Part shown: positions 33,519 to 41,673 of the stretch, one piece after another | Layout: each line of letters opens with the position of its first letter | How positions within the stretch are numbered: position 1 is the stretch's first letter | DNA from: Streptomyces monomycini | Lineage (GTDB): Bacteria > Actinomycetota > Actinomycetes > Streptomycetales > Streptomycetaceae | Length of the DNA: 57,667 nt | Direction: 5' to 3' | NCBI RefSeq assembly: GCF_022271435.1 | Contig: NZ_JAFIQY010000053.1 | Coordinates: forward strand, 1-57,667 | The notes under the pieces: generated by a model | The model's input: only the letters and a program-made list of their open reading frames with translations | The model's database searches: none | Told to the model about the DNA's origin: nothing | Made by a program: the position numbers and the translations under genes

Positions 33519-34226
33519 TCATTCCTCGACGGCTCCGCCCACGGCCCGCAGATGCGCGCGGAAGGTCAGCGCCGGATCGCGCCGGCGCCCGGCGAGGTAG
33601 GCGGCGAACGCCAGCTGCCGGCGCAGCGGCTCGCCGTCCCGGATGCGGTCGGCCTGGCGGCGTTCGGTGTCACGGACCGACTCCGCGAGCGCGAGGAGTT
33701 CACCGGCTTCCGCGGCGGGCAGGAAGAGCACACCGTCGTCGTCGCCGATCACCAGGTCCGCGCGGTCTACGGTCCACTCCCCCACCGTGGCGCTGTCCAG
33801 CGCACCGTCCGGACGGGCGTCCAGGCGCCGCGGCCCGGTCGGTGTCGCGCCCAGACTGAAGACCGGCAGGCCGATCTCCCGCAGGTCGGCCGTGTCGCGG
33901 TGCAGCCCCCAGATGACGATGCCGCCCAGCCCGGCGGCCTGCGCCTCCAGCGCGACGAGGTCGCCGATGCAACTCTCGTCGGTCCGGCCGCCGTTGTCGG
34001 CCACCAGCACATCGCCGGGCGCGGCGGCGTCCAGCGCTTCGAGAAAGATGTCGACACTGCCCACGTGCCGGGCGGGCAGCACCCGGCCCGCCAGCCGGGC
34101 ACCCGGAACCAACGCCTGTAGCGGCGGGGGCGCGCAGCGCACCGGTGTCCGGGCGCGCAGGCACGCGTCCGCCAGATGAGCCGTGGTCAGCGCCGCGAAC
34201 CGCCTTTGCAGCTCTTCGTGTTTCAT
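33519..34226 (-). CDS. RraA-like protein / 4-hydroxy-4-methyl-2-oxoglutarate aldolase family
   Basis: 235 residues from the ATG at 34226, preceded by GGGAGGAG. The RraA/HMG aldolase signature is present: VADNGGRTDESCIGDLVALEAQAAG-type loop and GLHRDTADLREIGLPVF, with the Arg-Asp of the G-x20-R-x2-D motif used for Mg2+ and pyruvate binding. These enzymes split 4-hydroxy-4-methyl-2-oxoglutarate to two pyruvates or decarboxylate oxaloacetate; some members instead inhibit RNase E. Genomic context does not fix the role. Divergent from the IMPase-GrpB fusion gene. Confidence 0.8.
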   Translation of the reverse strand: MKHEELQRRFAALTTAHLADACLRARTPVRCAPPPLQALVPGARLAGRVLPARHVGSVDIFLEALDAAAPGDVLVADNGGRTDESCIGDLVALEAQAAGLGGIVIWGLHRDTADLREIGLPVFSLGATPTGPRRLDARPDGALDSATVGEWTVDRADLVIGDDDGVLFLPAAEAGELLALAESVRDTERRQADRIRDGEPLRRQLAFAAYLAGRRRDPALTFRAHLRAVGGAVEE

Positions 34227-34335
34227 ACCGCGCTCCTCCCCCGGCCGGGCCGGTGCCCGGTGCCGGACGGACACCGTGCGCACACCTTCCTCCGCCGCCG
34301 CCAGGGCACGCCAGAGGCTGTGGCAGGCTGGGCCC

Positions 34336-35733
34336 ATGGATCACCTCACCGGCGTACCGCCCGTCTCCCAGGAGTTGTTCACCTTCGCTGTCCGGCTGGC
34401 CACGCGCGCCGGGCGGCTGAGTGCCGAAGGGTTCCACGCCGGCTGGTCGTCCGAACGCAAGGTGGACGGTACCGAGGTGACCTCGGTGGACCTCGCCGTC
34501 GAGGAGCTCGTACGCAAGGAACTGGCGGCGGCGTGTCCCGAGGACGCGGTGCTCGGCGAGGAGGCCGGGCTGCGGGCCGGGACGTCCGGGCGGCGCTGGG
34601 TGATCGACCCGGTCAACGGCACCCAGCAGTTCACCAACCGGGTGCCGACCTTCTCCTGCGACCTGGCGTACGAGGACGAGCACGGGCCCGCGATCGGTGT
34701 GGTCCACCTGCCGATGAGCCGCCAGACGGTGGCGGCCGGGCGCGGTCTCGGCTGCTGGCTGCTGCTGGGCGAGGACCCGGACCCGCTGGAAGCGCTGCGC
34801 TCGGGGCGGGGCCGGCTGCACGCCCATGGCCGTACGGAACTGAGCGGGGCCACGACGCAGGCGCACAACATCGCGGGCTGGCCGGAGTCGCTGCTGACGG
34901 CGCTGCACCGGCGGGTGATGCTCGTACCGACCGGCGGCGGTGTGCTGGACGTCCTCGCCGGCCGGGCGGACGCCTGGGTGATCGCGGGCCCCGCGATGCG
35001 GTACGAGGACATCGCGCCGCTGCCCGTGATCGTCGCGGAGGGCGGCGGCCGGATCACGGACCTCACCGGAGCGCCCGTCCTGACGGGGGACGGATCGGTG
35101 CTGATCACGAACGGCCCGCTGCACGACGCGTTCCTGGAAACGGTGGCGGAGTCCGGGGAGGACCACGAGGCGCGGGCCCTCCTGGTCGACGCCCATCCGG
35201 GATGGGCGGCCGAAGGAAAGGCGATCACCGAGGAGTTGCTGGCGCTGCTCGCTCCGGTGGCCCGGCGGGCCGAGCACATCGGGAGCACGTCCGTGCCCGG
35301 TATGGCCGCCAAGCCCGTCTTCGACCTCCAGGTGAGCGTGACCGACCTGGCGGAGGCCGCGGACACCTTCGATGCGCCGCTGGCGGCCCGTGGCTTCGTC
35401 CGCTCGCCGTACGAGAGCGACCACGTACCGGCGGGCCGGGACGACGACCCGGCCCGGTGGGCGAAGCGGCTGTGGTCGCGGCGCGGCGGCCCCGGGCCGG
35501 ACGTCAATCTGCACGTACGGTGCGTGGGTTCGCCCAACGAGCGGCTGGCGCTGCTGTTCCGCGACTGGTTCCGCGCCCACCCGGAGGCGGTACCGGCGTA
35601 CGCGCGCTTCAAGCGTGAACTCGCCCACCAGCTGGCGGACCTGGGGAGTTACGCGGACGTCAAGGACCCGGTCGTGGATTTGGTGGCCGAGGTCGCGGAG
35701 GTGTGGGCCGCGGAGACGGGGTGGCGCCCTTGA
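34336..35733 (+). CDS. Inositol monophosphatase-like / GrpB (UPF0157) fusion protein
   Basis: 465 residues from the ATG at 34336; upstream in-frame extension overlaps the divergent gene and lacks a ribosome site. Residues ~10-280 are an IMPase/HisN fold: SVDLAVEELV, GEEAGL (Glu75-Glu76), WVIDPVNGTQQF and YEDIAPLPVIVAEGG. The conserved DPxDGT metal motif has Asn at position 94 in place of the second Asp, and the usual W-D near the end is replaced, so phosphatase activity is doubtful. Residues ~290-465 are a GrpB domain: HIGSTSVPGMAAKPVFDLQ (His314 on), DVNLHVRC, LLFRDWFRAHPEAV, YADVKDP. GrpB belongs to the nucleotidyltransferase superfamily. The combined role is unknown. Confidence 0.85.
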   Translation: MDHLTGVPPVSQELFTFAVRLATRAGRLSAEGFHAGWSSERKVDGTEVTSVDLAVEELVRKELAAACPEDAVLGEEAGLRAGTSGRRWVIDPVNGTQQFTNRVPTFSCDLAYEDEHGPAIGVVHLPMSRQTVAAGRGLGCWLLLGEDPDPLEALRSGRGRLHAHGRTELSGATTQAHNIAGWPESLLTALHRRVMLVPTGGGVLDVLAGRADAWVIAGPAMRYEDIAPLPVIVAEGGGRITDLTGAPVLTGDGSVLITNGPLHDAFLETVAESGEDHEARALLVDAHPGWAAEGKAITEELLALLAPVARRAEHIGSTSVPGMAAKPVFDLQVSVTDLAEAADTFDAPLAARGFVRSPYESDHVPAGRDDDPARWAKRLWSRRGGPGPDVNLHVRCVGSPNERLALLFRDWFRAHPEAVPAYARFKRELAHQLADLGSYADVKDPVVDLVAEVAEVWAAETGWRP

Positions 35734-35752
35734 GGGGGCGCCGGACGCCCCC
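35734..35752. terminator. Terminator between IMPase-GrpB and allB
   Basis: GGGGGCG (35734-35740) pairs perfectly with CGCCCCC (35746-35752), 5-nt loop, directly after the stop codon; convergent genes on both sides. Confidence 0.7.
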
Positions 35753-35755
35753 TGA

Positions 35756-35896
35756 GGCCGGTCCGGCAGCACGCCCGCAGGCACGGACGGCCTCCCCCGC
35801 TATGGCCGGACCAGCAGCTTCCCCGCAGGCACGGACAGCATCCCGCTAAGGCCGATCCAGCAACTCCCCGGCAGGCGCCGACAGCGTCCCGCCCTC
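35756..35896. repeat. Three 46-48 bp direct repeats, one of them the 3' end of allB
   Basis: Units 35756-35803, 35804-35849 and 35850-35896 share GGCCGGWCCAGCA--CCCCGCAGGCACGGACAGC-TCCCGCT. The last encodes the C-terminal residues of allantoinase, and the other two are degenerate copies beyond its stop. Confidence 0.85.
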
Positions 35897-37180
35897 GTTG
35901 ATCCGCCGGCCGCGCAGCCAGGTGGACCGTACGACGCCGTGCAGGGTGCGCCCGGCGTACGCCGTGATCTTGTTGCGGTGCTGGAGGCCGGCCGGGTCGA
36001 CGGTGAACGTGGTGTCCGGGTCGAGGACCGCGAAGTCCGCGTCGCGGCCGGGCTCGACAGCGCCCTTGTGGGGCAGGCCGACGAGTGCGGCCGGCGCGGT
36101 GGCCATCCAGCGGGCGACGTCGTCCAGGGTGTGGCCGCGTTCGCGGGCGGCGGTCCAGACGGCCGGCAGGCCGAGCTGGAGGGAGGAGATGCCGCCCCAG
36201 GCGTCGCCGAAGTCGGGGGTCTTCAGGTCGGCGGTGGACGGCGAGTGGTCGGAGACGACGCAGTCGATCGTGCCGTCGGCGAGGCCCTGCCAGAGGGCGT
36301 CCTGGTTGGCTGCCTCGCGGATCGGCGGGCAGCACTTGAACTCGGTGGCGCCGTCCGGTATCTCCTCGGCGGTCAGGGTCAGGAAGTGCGGGCAGGTCTC
36401 GACGGTGATGCGTACGCCCTCGGCGCGGGCGTCGGCGATCAGCGGCAGCGCGTCCGAGGAGGACAGGTGCAGGATGTGCACCCGTGCGCGCAGGCGTCGG
36501 GCGAGCGCGATCAGCCCGGCGATCGCGTCGTTCTCGGACACCCGGGGGCGGGAGGCGAGGAAGTCGGCGTACTTGGGGCCGTGCGGCCGCGGCGCGGCCT
36601 CCAGGTGGACCGGGTCCTCGGCGTGCACGATGAGCAGGCCGCCGAAACCGGCGATCTCGCCGAGCGCGGCGGTCAGCTGCTCCTGGTCCAGCTGCGGGAA
36701 CTCCTCCACGCCGGACGGGGACAGGAAGCACTTGAAGCCGAAGACACCGGCGTCGTGCAGCGGCCGCAGGTCCTTGACGTTGCCGGGCACGGCGCCGCCC
36801 CAGAAGCCGACGTCGATGTGCGCCTTGGAGCGCGCGACCTCGCGCTTGGTGTGCAGGTTCGCTTCGGTGGTGGTGGGCGGCAGGCTGTTGAGGGGCATGT
36901 CGACGAGGGTGGTGATGCCGCCGGCGGCGGCCGCGCGGGTGGCGGTCCAGAAGCCTTCCCACTCGGTGCGGCCGGGGTCGTTCACGTGGACATGGGTGTC
37001 GACGAGGCCGGGCAGCAGCACGTCGTCGCCGAAGTCCTCGACCCGTGCCCCGGCGGGCGCGGGGGCGTCGTGCGGGAGCAGCTCCGCGATCTTCCCGTCC
37101 CGTACGGTGACGGTCGCCGCGCGGGTCCCCCGGGGGGTGACGACGCGGGTGGAGCGCAGCACCAGATCGATCTCGGACAC
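35846..37180 (-). CDS. allB: Allantoinase
   Basis: 444 residues from GTG at 37180, preceded by GAGGAGGGG; the ATG at 37231 is too far upstream and sits in operator DNA. Metal and catalytic motifs of the dihydroorotase/allantoinase family: PGLVDTHVHVNDPGRTEWEGF, the carboxylated Lys in FGFKCFLSPSGVEEFP, IVHAEDP, VHILHLSSSDAL and VVSDHSPS. It opens the allantoin ring to allantoate in the cytoplasm. Divergent from the IclR gene allR. Two adjacent palindromes at 37212-37243 cover the promoter start, implying repression by AllR and possibly another factor. No allantoicase or allantoate amidohydrolase gene is adjacent. Confidence 0.95.
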   Translation of the reverse strand: MSEIDLVLRSTRVVTPRGTRAATVTVRDGKIAELLPHDAPAPAGARVEDFGDDVLLPGLVDTHVHVNDPGRTEWEGFWTATRAAAAGGITTLVDMPLNSLPPTTTEANLHTKREVARSKAHIDVGFWGGAVPGNVKDLRPLHDAGVFGFKCFLSPSGVEEFPQLDQEQLTAALGEIAGFGGLLIVHAEDPVHLEAAPRPHGPKYADFLASRPRVSENDAIAGLIALARRLRARVHILHLSSSDALPLIADARAEGVRITVETCPHFLTLTAEEIPDGATEFKCCPPIREAANQDALWQGLADGTIDCVVSDHSPSTADLKTPDFGDAWGGISSLQLGLPAVWTAARERGHTLDDVARWMATAPAALVGLPHKGAVEPGRDADFAVLDPDTTFTVDPAGLQHRNKITAYAGRTLHGVVRSTWLRGRRINEGGTLSAPAGELLDRP

Positions 37181-37211
37181 CCGGTCCCCTCCTCGTGCGG
37201 TCTCCGCGGGC

Positions 37212-37243
37212 TTCCGCACCACGGAATTCAACTTTCTGTTGAA
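37212..37243. promoter_or_regulatory. Composite operator of allB
   Basis: TTCCGCACCACGGAA (37212-37226, perfect 5-5-5 palindrome) directly abuts TTCAACTTTCTGTTGAA (37227-37243, perfect 6-5-6 palindrome). The same pair in the same order relative to the gene lies upstream of malate synthase. It covers and follows the predicted transcription start of allB, as for repressor sites. Confidence 0.75.
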
Positions 37244-37245
37244 GG

Positions 37246-37274
37246 AGTCTCACCCCGGCACCGCGGCCCGTCAA
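37246..37274 (-). promoter_or_regulatory. Predicted promoter of allB
   Basis: On the minus strand: -35 TTGACG (37274-37269), 17-base spacer, -10 GAGACT (37251-37246). Confidence 0.5.
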
Positions 37275-37376
37275 GACCCCACCGGACGCGGGCCGGTGGC
37301 ACAGATCGCGCCGTACGGGAAAACGGCGGACGCGGGCTCATGGCGCGATCACGCACCCGGCCAGGCGCTTGGAGGA

Positions 37377-37391
37377 TTCCACAGAATGGAT
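37377..37391. promoter_or_regulatory. Possible AllR site upstream of allR
   Basis: TTCCACAGAATGGAT matches the TTCCGC-N3-ACGGAA sites at 10 of 15 positions and lies in the allB-allR intergenic region. The rest of this 438-base region (37181-37618) shows no gene. Confidence 0.4.
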
Positions 37392-37618
37392 ATGTACTTT
37401 CGCTGAGCAGAACGTAGCTCCGGCCACTGGCCGGGTCCGGGGCGGGCGGGTAGCGCCCGGGCGCGGTCGGGGCACGGGTCCCTGACCGGCGGGAACGAGT
37501 GTGCGACAGACCGTGTGTCCACCGGAGGGGACCGGTAGGCTGCTCCGGGTCGGCCCCGGCACCCGTACACCCAGCCCTGCGCCGGATCCGCCACCACCTG
37601 CCCCGAAAGGAACGCGTC

Positions 37619-38419
37619 GTGCCGCCGTCCAGCGCCAGCACTTCCGCCGCCGCCAAACCCGCAGCCGCCGGCGGTGGCGTCCAGTCCCTCGAGCGCGCCT
37701 TCGACCTGCTGGAGCGGATGGCCGACGCCGGTGGCGAGGTCGGTCTGAGCGAGCTGTCGACGAGCAGCGGACTGCCGCTGCCCACCATCCACCGGCTCAT
37801 GCGCACCCTCGTGGCCTGCGGCTACGTCCGCCAGCAGCCGAACCGCCGGTACGCGCTCGGCCCCCGGCTGATCCGCCTCGGCGAGAGTGCCTCGCGCCTC
37901 CTCGGCACCTGGGCCCGGCCCTACCTGGCGCGCGCGGTCGAGGAGACCGGCGAGACCGCCAACATGGCGCTGCTGGACGGCGACGAGATCGTGTACGTGG
38001 CGCAGGCGCCGTCCCGGCACGCGGTGCGGATGTTCACCGAGGTCGGCCGGCGGGTGCTGCCGCACTCCACGGGCGTGGGCAAGGCGCTGCTGGCGGGCCA
38101 CCCGCCGGAGGAGGTACGGGCGCTCCTCGGCCGTACGGGCATGCCGGCCGCGACCGAGAAGACCATCACCGACCCGGACAGCTTCCTGGACGCCCTGGAG
38201 GAGGTCCGCCGGCTCGGGTACGCGATGGACGACAACGAGCAGGAGATCGGCGTCCGCTGCATCGCGGTGCCGGTGCCCGACTCCCCCACCGCGGCGGCCA
38301 TCTCCATCTCCGGCCCGACCGGCCGGGTGACCGAGGCGTCCATCGACAAGATCGTGCCGGTGCTCCAGGAGATCGCGGCCGAGCTCTCCGTGGCGCTGGC
38401 CAACCAGAACCCGGCGTGA
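37619..38419 (+). CDS. allR: IclR family regulator, AllR-type
   Basis: 266 residues from GTG at 37619, which follows GAAAGGAA. IclR winged helix (residues ~22-85: SLERAFDLLERMADAGGEVGLSELSTSSGLPLPTIHRLMRTL) and IclR effector domain (~95-262: ANMALLDGDEIVYVAQAPS, MFTEVGRRVLPHSTGVGKALLA, RRLGYAMDDNEQEIGVRCIAVPV, AAISISGP). Divergent to allantoinase and near malate synthase, the arrangement of the Streptomyces allantoin regulator AllR, which responds to allantoin or glyoxylate-type effectors. I infer that it binds the TTCCGC-N3-ACGGAA sites in this window. Confidence 0.88.
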   Translation: MPPSSASTSAAAKPAAAGGGVQSLERAFDLLERMADAGGEVGLSELSTSSGLPLPTIHRLMRTLVACGYVRQQPNRRYALGPRLIRLGESASRLLGTWARPYLARAVEETGETANMALLDGDEIVYVAQAPSRHAVRMFTEVGRRVLPHSTGVGKALLAGHPPEEVRALLGRTGMPAATEKTITDPDSFLDALEEVRRLGYAMDDNEQEIGVRCIAVPVPDSPTAAAISISGPTGRVTEASIDKIVPVLQEIAAELSVALANQNPA

Positions 38420-38472
38420 CACTCCGGCCGGGGTGCGGGGCCGGCCGTACGGCTCCCCGGCCCGACCGGGGC

Positions 38473-38790
38473 TCAGAACCGGCGCGGCTCCTCCCCGTAC
38501 ATGCCGATCAGGTCGCGCACGTCGGCGAGCGCCGGCGCCAGCGCGCTGACCGAGCCGACCGCTCCCGCGATCAGCAGCAGGGAACGGCGCAGCCGGGGCA
38601 CCTCGGGGTCGCCGGCGCTCACCAGGGCGTGCAGCGCGGCCAGTTCGTCGTCGGCGGCCGCGCGGTCGGGCAACTCCGCCGGGTGAACGGCCAGTTCACG
38701 GCGTAGCCGGGCCACCGCCCCGCACAGGGCGACGCCCCGCGGGTCGTCTCCGGCTCCTGCGACTCGCCTGTGCTTCTGCCTCTGCTCCAC
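38473..38790 (-). CDS. Small conserved protein (DUF5955-like)
   Basis: 105 residues from GTG at 38790; GGAGGG lies ~10 bases upstream, and a second in-frame GTG further upstream is possible. Charged N-terminus, then ARLRRELAVHPAELPDRAAADDELAALHAL and SLLLIAGAVGSVSALAPALADVRDLI, a pattern I recall from DUF5955 proteins of Streptomyces. No known function. Overlapping longer frames are shadows of the MobA-like gene on the other strand. Confidence 0.65.
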   Translation of the reverse strand: MEQRQKHRRVAGAGDDPRGVALCGAVARLRRELAVHPAELPDRAAADDELAALHALVSAGDPEVPRLRRSLLLIAGAVGSVSALAPALADVRDLIGMYGEEPRRF

Positions 38791-39013
38791 AACGACGGTA
38801 CCCTCCACGGCCGTTGTCCCCGCTCCACGACGCGGGCCAGTTAACGCCACCCTGCGCGGTCCGCGCCATACGCAGAGCGAAATCAGGATCACCGAATTCC
38901 GGTACGCACCGGCCGCCGCCGTGCGGTACCGTTCTCGGCCCGCCCCCGCTCCCCGCCGCCACACCCGGCCCCGCGCCACCCCGCCGGCCCCGGCCATGAG
39001 GTAAGCAGGCCCC

Positions 39014-39676
39014 ATGGCACACACCTCACCTTCCGCCCCGGCCGCCCCCTCCGTACGCCGCCCGGTCGCCGGGCTGCTGCTCGCCGCGGGCGGCGGACGG
39101 CGGCTGGGCGGCCGCCCCAAGGCCCTGCTGGACTTCCGCGGGCGGCCGCTGGTCGAGAACGCGGCCCGGGTCCTGCGGGAGGGCGGCTGCGGTCCGGTGC
39201 ACATCGTCCTGGGCGCGGCGGCCGAAGCAGTACGGGAGCGGGCCGACCTCGCGGCGTACGAGACGGCCGAGAACCCGGACTGGGCGCAGGGCATGGGGTC
39301 CTCGCTGCGCGTCGGACTGGCCGCCCTGGCGGGCTCCGGGGCGGGCGCCGCGCTGGTCTCGCTGGTGGACCAGCCGGGCATCGGCGCGGCGGCGGTGGCG
39401 CGAGTGATCGCCGCGTACGAGAGCGGGGCGGGGCTGGTCGCGGCCGCGTACGGCGGGAAGCGCGGGCATCCGGTGCTGTTCGGGGCGGACCGCTGGACGG
39501 CCGTCGCGGCCGTCGCCACGGGCGACCGCGGGGCGCGCGCGTACCTGAAGGAGCACGCGGCTGCCCTCACCCTCGTCGAGTGCGCGGACGTGGCCGAGCC
39601 GTACGACATCGACACCCCGGGGGACCTGTGCCGCCTGGCGTCACCGGACGCGCCACGGGCAGATGAGGGACGGTGA
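39014..39676 (+). CDS. MobA-like NTP transferase (MocA-type)
   Basis: 220 residues. GLLLAAGGGRRLGGRPKALLDFRGRPLVE is the nucleotide-binding signature of the MobA-like family. LVSLVDQPGI carries the metal-binding Asp, and GKRGHPVLF and DIDTPGDL match MocA-type molybdenum cofactor cytidylyltransferases. In a purine-degradation neighbourhood it may supply Mo-MCD cofactor to xanthine dehydrogenase, although no xdh gene lies in this window. Same strand as malate synthase. Confidence 0.8.
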   Translation: MAHTSPSAPAAPSVRRPVAGLLLAAGGGRRLGGRPKALLDFRGRPLVENAARVLREGGCGPVHIVLGAAAEAVRERADLAAYETAENPDWAQGMGSSLRVGLAALAGSGAGAALVSLVDQPGIGAAAVARVIAAYESGAGLVAAAYGGKRGHPVLFGADRWTAVAAVATGDRGARAYLKEHAAALTLVECADVAEPYDIDTPGDLCRLASPDAPRADEGR

Positions 39677-39734
39677 CCGCGGTGGCACTCCGAGTCATCC
39701 GGTCACTGCTTCTGTCGACGGAGAGAATCTCGAC

Positions 39735-39767
39735 GTCAACAAACCATTGAAGTTCCGCGATAAGGAA
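39735..39767. promoter_or_regulatory. Composite operator upstream of malate synthase
   Basis: GTCAACAAACCATTGAA (39735-39751; TTCAAC-N5-GTTGAA family) is followed after one base by TTCCGCGATAAGGAA (39753-39767; TTCCGC-N3-ACGGAA family). Order relative to the gene is the same as at allB. Confidence 0.7.
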
Positions 39768-39898
39768 ACTACTCTCCACTGGTCAGAAGCGCCCTGAACC
39801 CCAACGGCGCCCGCCACCGCCTGTCGCGGGCCGCGGCACCCCGTGCCGCACCCCGCCCGGCGGCCCCCGGGCACCGCCGCTGAATGGAGTGACAGCTC

Positions 39899-41527
39899 AT
39901 GTCCGCACCAGCGCCGTCCCCGCTGGCCATCGTCGACGTCGACCCCGGCAAGGCCCCCGCCCGCCAGGACGAGATCCTCACGGAGGCCGCCCTGGCCTTC
40001 GTCGCCGAACTCCACCGCCGGTTCACCCCGCGCCGCGACGAACTGCTCGCCCGCCGCGACGCGCGCCGCGCCGAGATCGCCCGCACCAGCAGCCTGGACT
40101 TCCTGCCGGAGACCGCCCACGTCCGCGACGACGACAGCTGGCGCGTCGCCCCGGCGCCCGCCGCGCTGAACGACCGCCGGGTGGAGATCACCGGCCCCAC
40201 CGACCGCAAGATGACCATCAACGCGCTCAACTCCGGCGCGAAGGTCTGGCTCGCCGACTTCGAGGACGCCTCCGCCCCCACCTGGGAGAACGTCATCGGC
40301 GGCCAGGTGAACCTGATCGACGCCTACGAGCGCCGGATCGACTTCACCGACCCGGGGAGCGGCAAGTCCTACGCTCTGAAGCCCGCCGAGGAGCTGGCGA
40401 CCGTCGTCGTCCGCCCGCGCGGCTGGCACCTGGACGAGCGGCACCTCCAGCTCGACGGCACGCCGGTCCCGGGCGCGCTGGTCGACTTCGGGCTGTACTT
40501 CTTCCACAACGCCCAGCGCCTGCTGGACCTCGGCAAGGGCCCGTACTTCTACCTCCCGAAGACCGAGTCGCACCTGGAGGCCCGCCTCTGGAACGAGATC
40601 TTCGTCTTCGCGCAGGACCACCTGGGCATCGCCCAGGGCACCGTCCGCGCGACGGTCCTCATCGAGACCATCACCGCCGCGTACGAGATGGAGGAGATCC
40701 TCTACGAGCTGCGCGACCACGCCTCGGGCCTGAACGCGGGCCGCTGGGACTACCTGTTCTCCATCGTCAAGAACTTCCGCGACGGCGGCGAGAAGTTCGT
40801 GCTGCCGGACCGCAACGCGGTCACCATGACCGCGCCGTTCATGCGCGCGTACACCGAACTCCTCGTGCGCACCTGCCACAAGCGCGGCGCGCACGCCATC
40901 GGCGGCATGGCGGCGTTCATCCCCAACCGCCGTGACCCCGAGGCCAACGAGACGGCGCTGGCCAAGGTCCGCGCCGACAAGGACCGCGAGGCCGGTGACG
41001 GCTTCGACGGCTCCTGGGTCGCCCACCCCGACCTGGTCCCGGTCGCCCGCACCTCCTTCGACGCGGTGCTCGGCGACAAGCCGCACCAGAAGGACCGGCT
41101 GCGCGAGGACGTCGAGGTCTCGGCCGCCGACCTCATCGCCGTGGACTCCCTGGACGCCAGGCCCACGTACCAGGGCCTGGTGGACGCGGTCCGGGTCGGC
41201 ACCCGCTACATCGAGGCGTGGCTGCGCGGCCTCGGCGCGGTCGCCATCTTCGGCCTGATGGAGGACGCGGCCACCGCCGAGATCTCCCGGTCGCAGATCT
41301 GGCAGTGGGTGGACGCAGGGGTCGTGTTCGAGAACGGTGAGAAGGCCACCGCGGACCTGGTCCGCAGGATCGCGGGCGAGGAACTGGCCGCGATCCGCGC
41401 CGAGATCGGCGACGAGGCCTTCACCTCCGGCACCTGGCAGCAGGCCCACGACCTCCTGCTGAAGGTGGCTCTGGACACCGACTACGCCGCGTTCCTGACC
41501 CTGCCGGCGTACGAGCTGCTGGACTGA
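39899..41527 (+). CDS. aceB: Malate synthase A
   Basis: 542 residues, the normal size for isoform A. GGAG precedes the ATG. Landmarks: FLPETAHVRDD, KMTINALNSGAKVWLADFEDA, the catalytic Arg in VVRPRGWHLDE, VDFGLYFFHNA, YFYLPKTESHLEARLWN, VLIETITAAYEMEEILYELRDH, MTAPFMRAYTELLVRTCHKRG and AFIPNRRDPE. It condenses glyoxylate with acetyl-CoA to malate. Placed near allantoinase and AllR, it would consume glyoxylate released from purine degradation. The 222 upstream bases hold a composite operator. Confidence 0.96.
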   Translation: MSAPAPSPLAIVDVDPGKAPARQDEILTEAALAFVAELHRRFTPRRDELLARRDARRAEIARTSSLDFLPETAHVRDDDSWRVAPAPAALNDRRVEITGPTDRKMTINALNSGAKVWLADFEDASAPTWENVIGGQVNLIDAYERRIDFTDPGSGKSYALKPAEELATVVVRPRGWHLDERHLQLDGTPVPGALVDFGLYFFHNAQRLLDLGKGPYFYLPKTESHLEARLWNEIFVFAQDHLGIAQGTVRATVLIETITAAYEMEEILYELRDHASGLNAGRWDYLFSIVKNFRDGGEKFVLPDRNAVTMTAPFMRAYTELLVRTCHKRGAHAIGGMAAFIPNRRDPEANETALAKVRADKDREAGDGFDGSWVAHPDLVPVARTSFDAVLGDKPHQKDRLREDVEVSAADLIAVDSLDARPTYQGLVDAVRVGTRYIEAWLRGLGAVAIFGLMEDAATAEISRSQIWQWVDAGVVFENGEKATADLVRRIAGEELAAIRAEIGDEAFTSGTWQQAHDLLLKVALDTDYAAFLTLPAYELLD

Positions 41528-41535
41528 CCTCGGAC

Positions 41536-41563
41536 GCCCCTCGGAACGGCCGTCCTGAGGGGC
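41536..41563 (+). terminator. Terminator after malate synthase
   Basis: GCCCCTC (41536-41542) pairs with GAGGGGC (41557-41563), 14-nt loop, just after the stop codon. Confidence 0.65.
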
Positions 41564-41639
41564 GGTCACCGCGTCGAGGGGCGGTCGGCCGGGCCCAAGG
41601 GTCCGTGCCACCCGCACGGGCCCTCTCAACCCGGTACGG

Positions 41640-41658
41640 TTAGGGTGCCCTTACCTAC
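41640..41658 (+). promoter_or_regulatory. Possible iron box over the VOC gene promoter
   Basis: TTAGGGTGCCCTTACCTAC matches 13 of 19 positions of the DmdR/IdeR consensus, keeping the TTAGG and CCTA ends. A -10-like TAGGGT (41641-41646) lies inside it, 28 bases before the ATG. Confidence 0.35.
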
Positions 41659-41673
41659 TTGGGGAGGGTGTCC

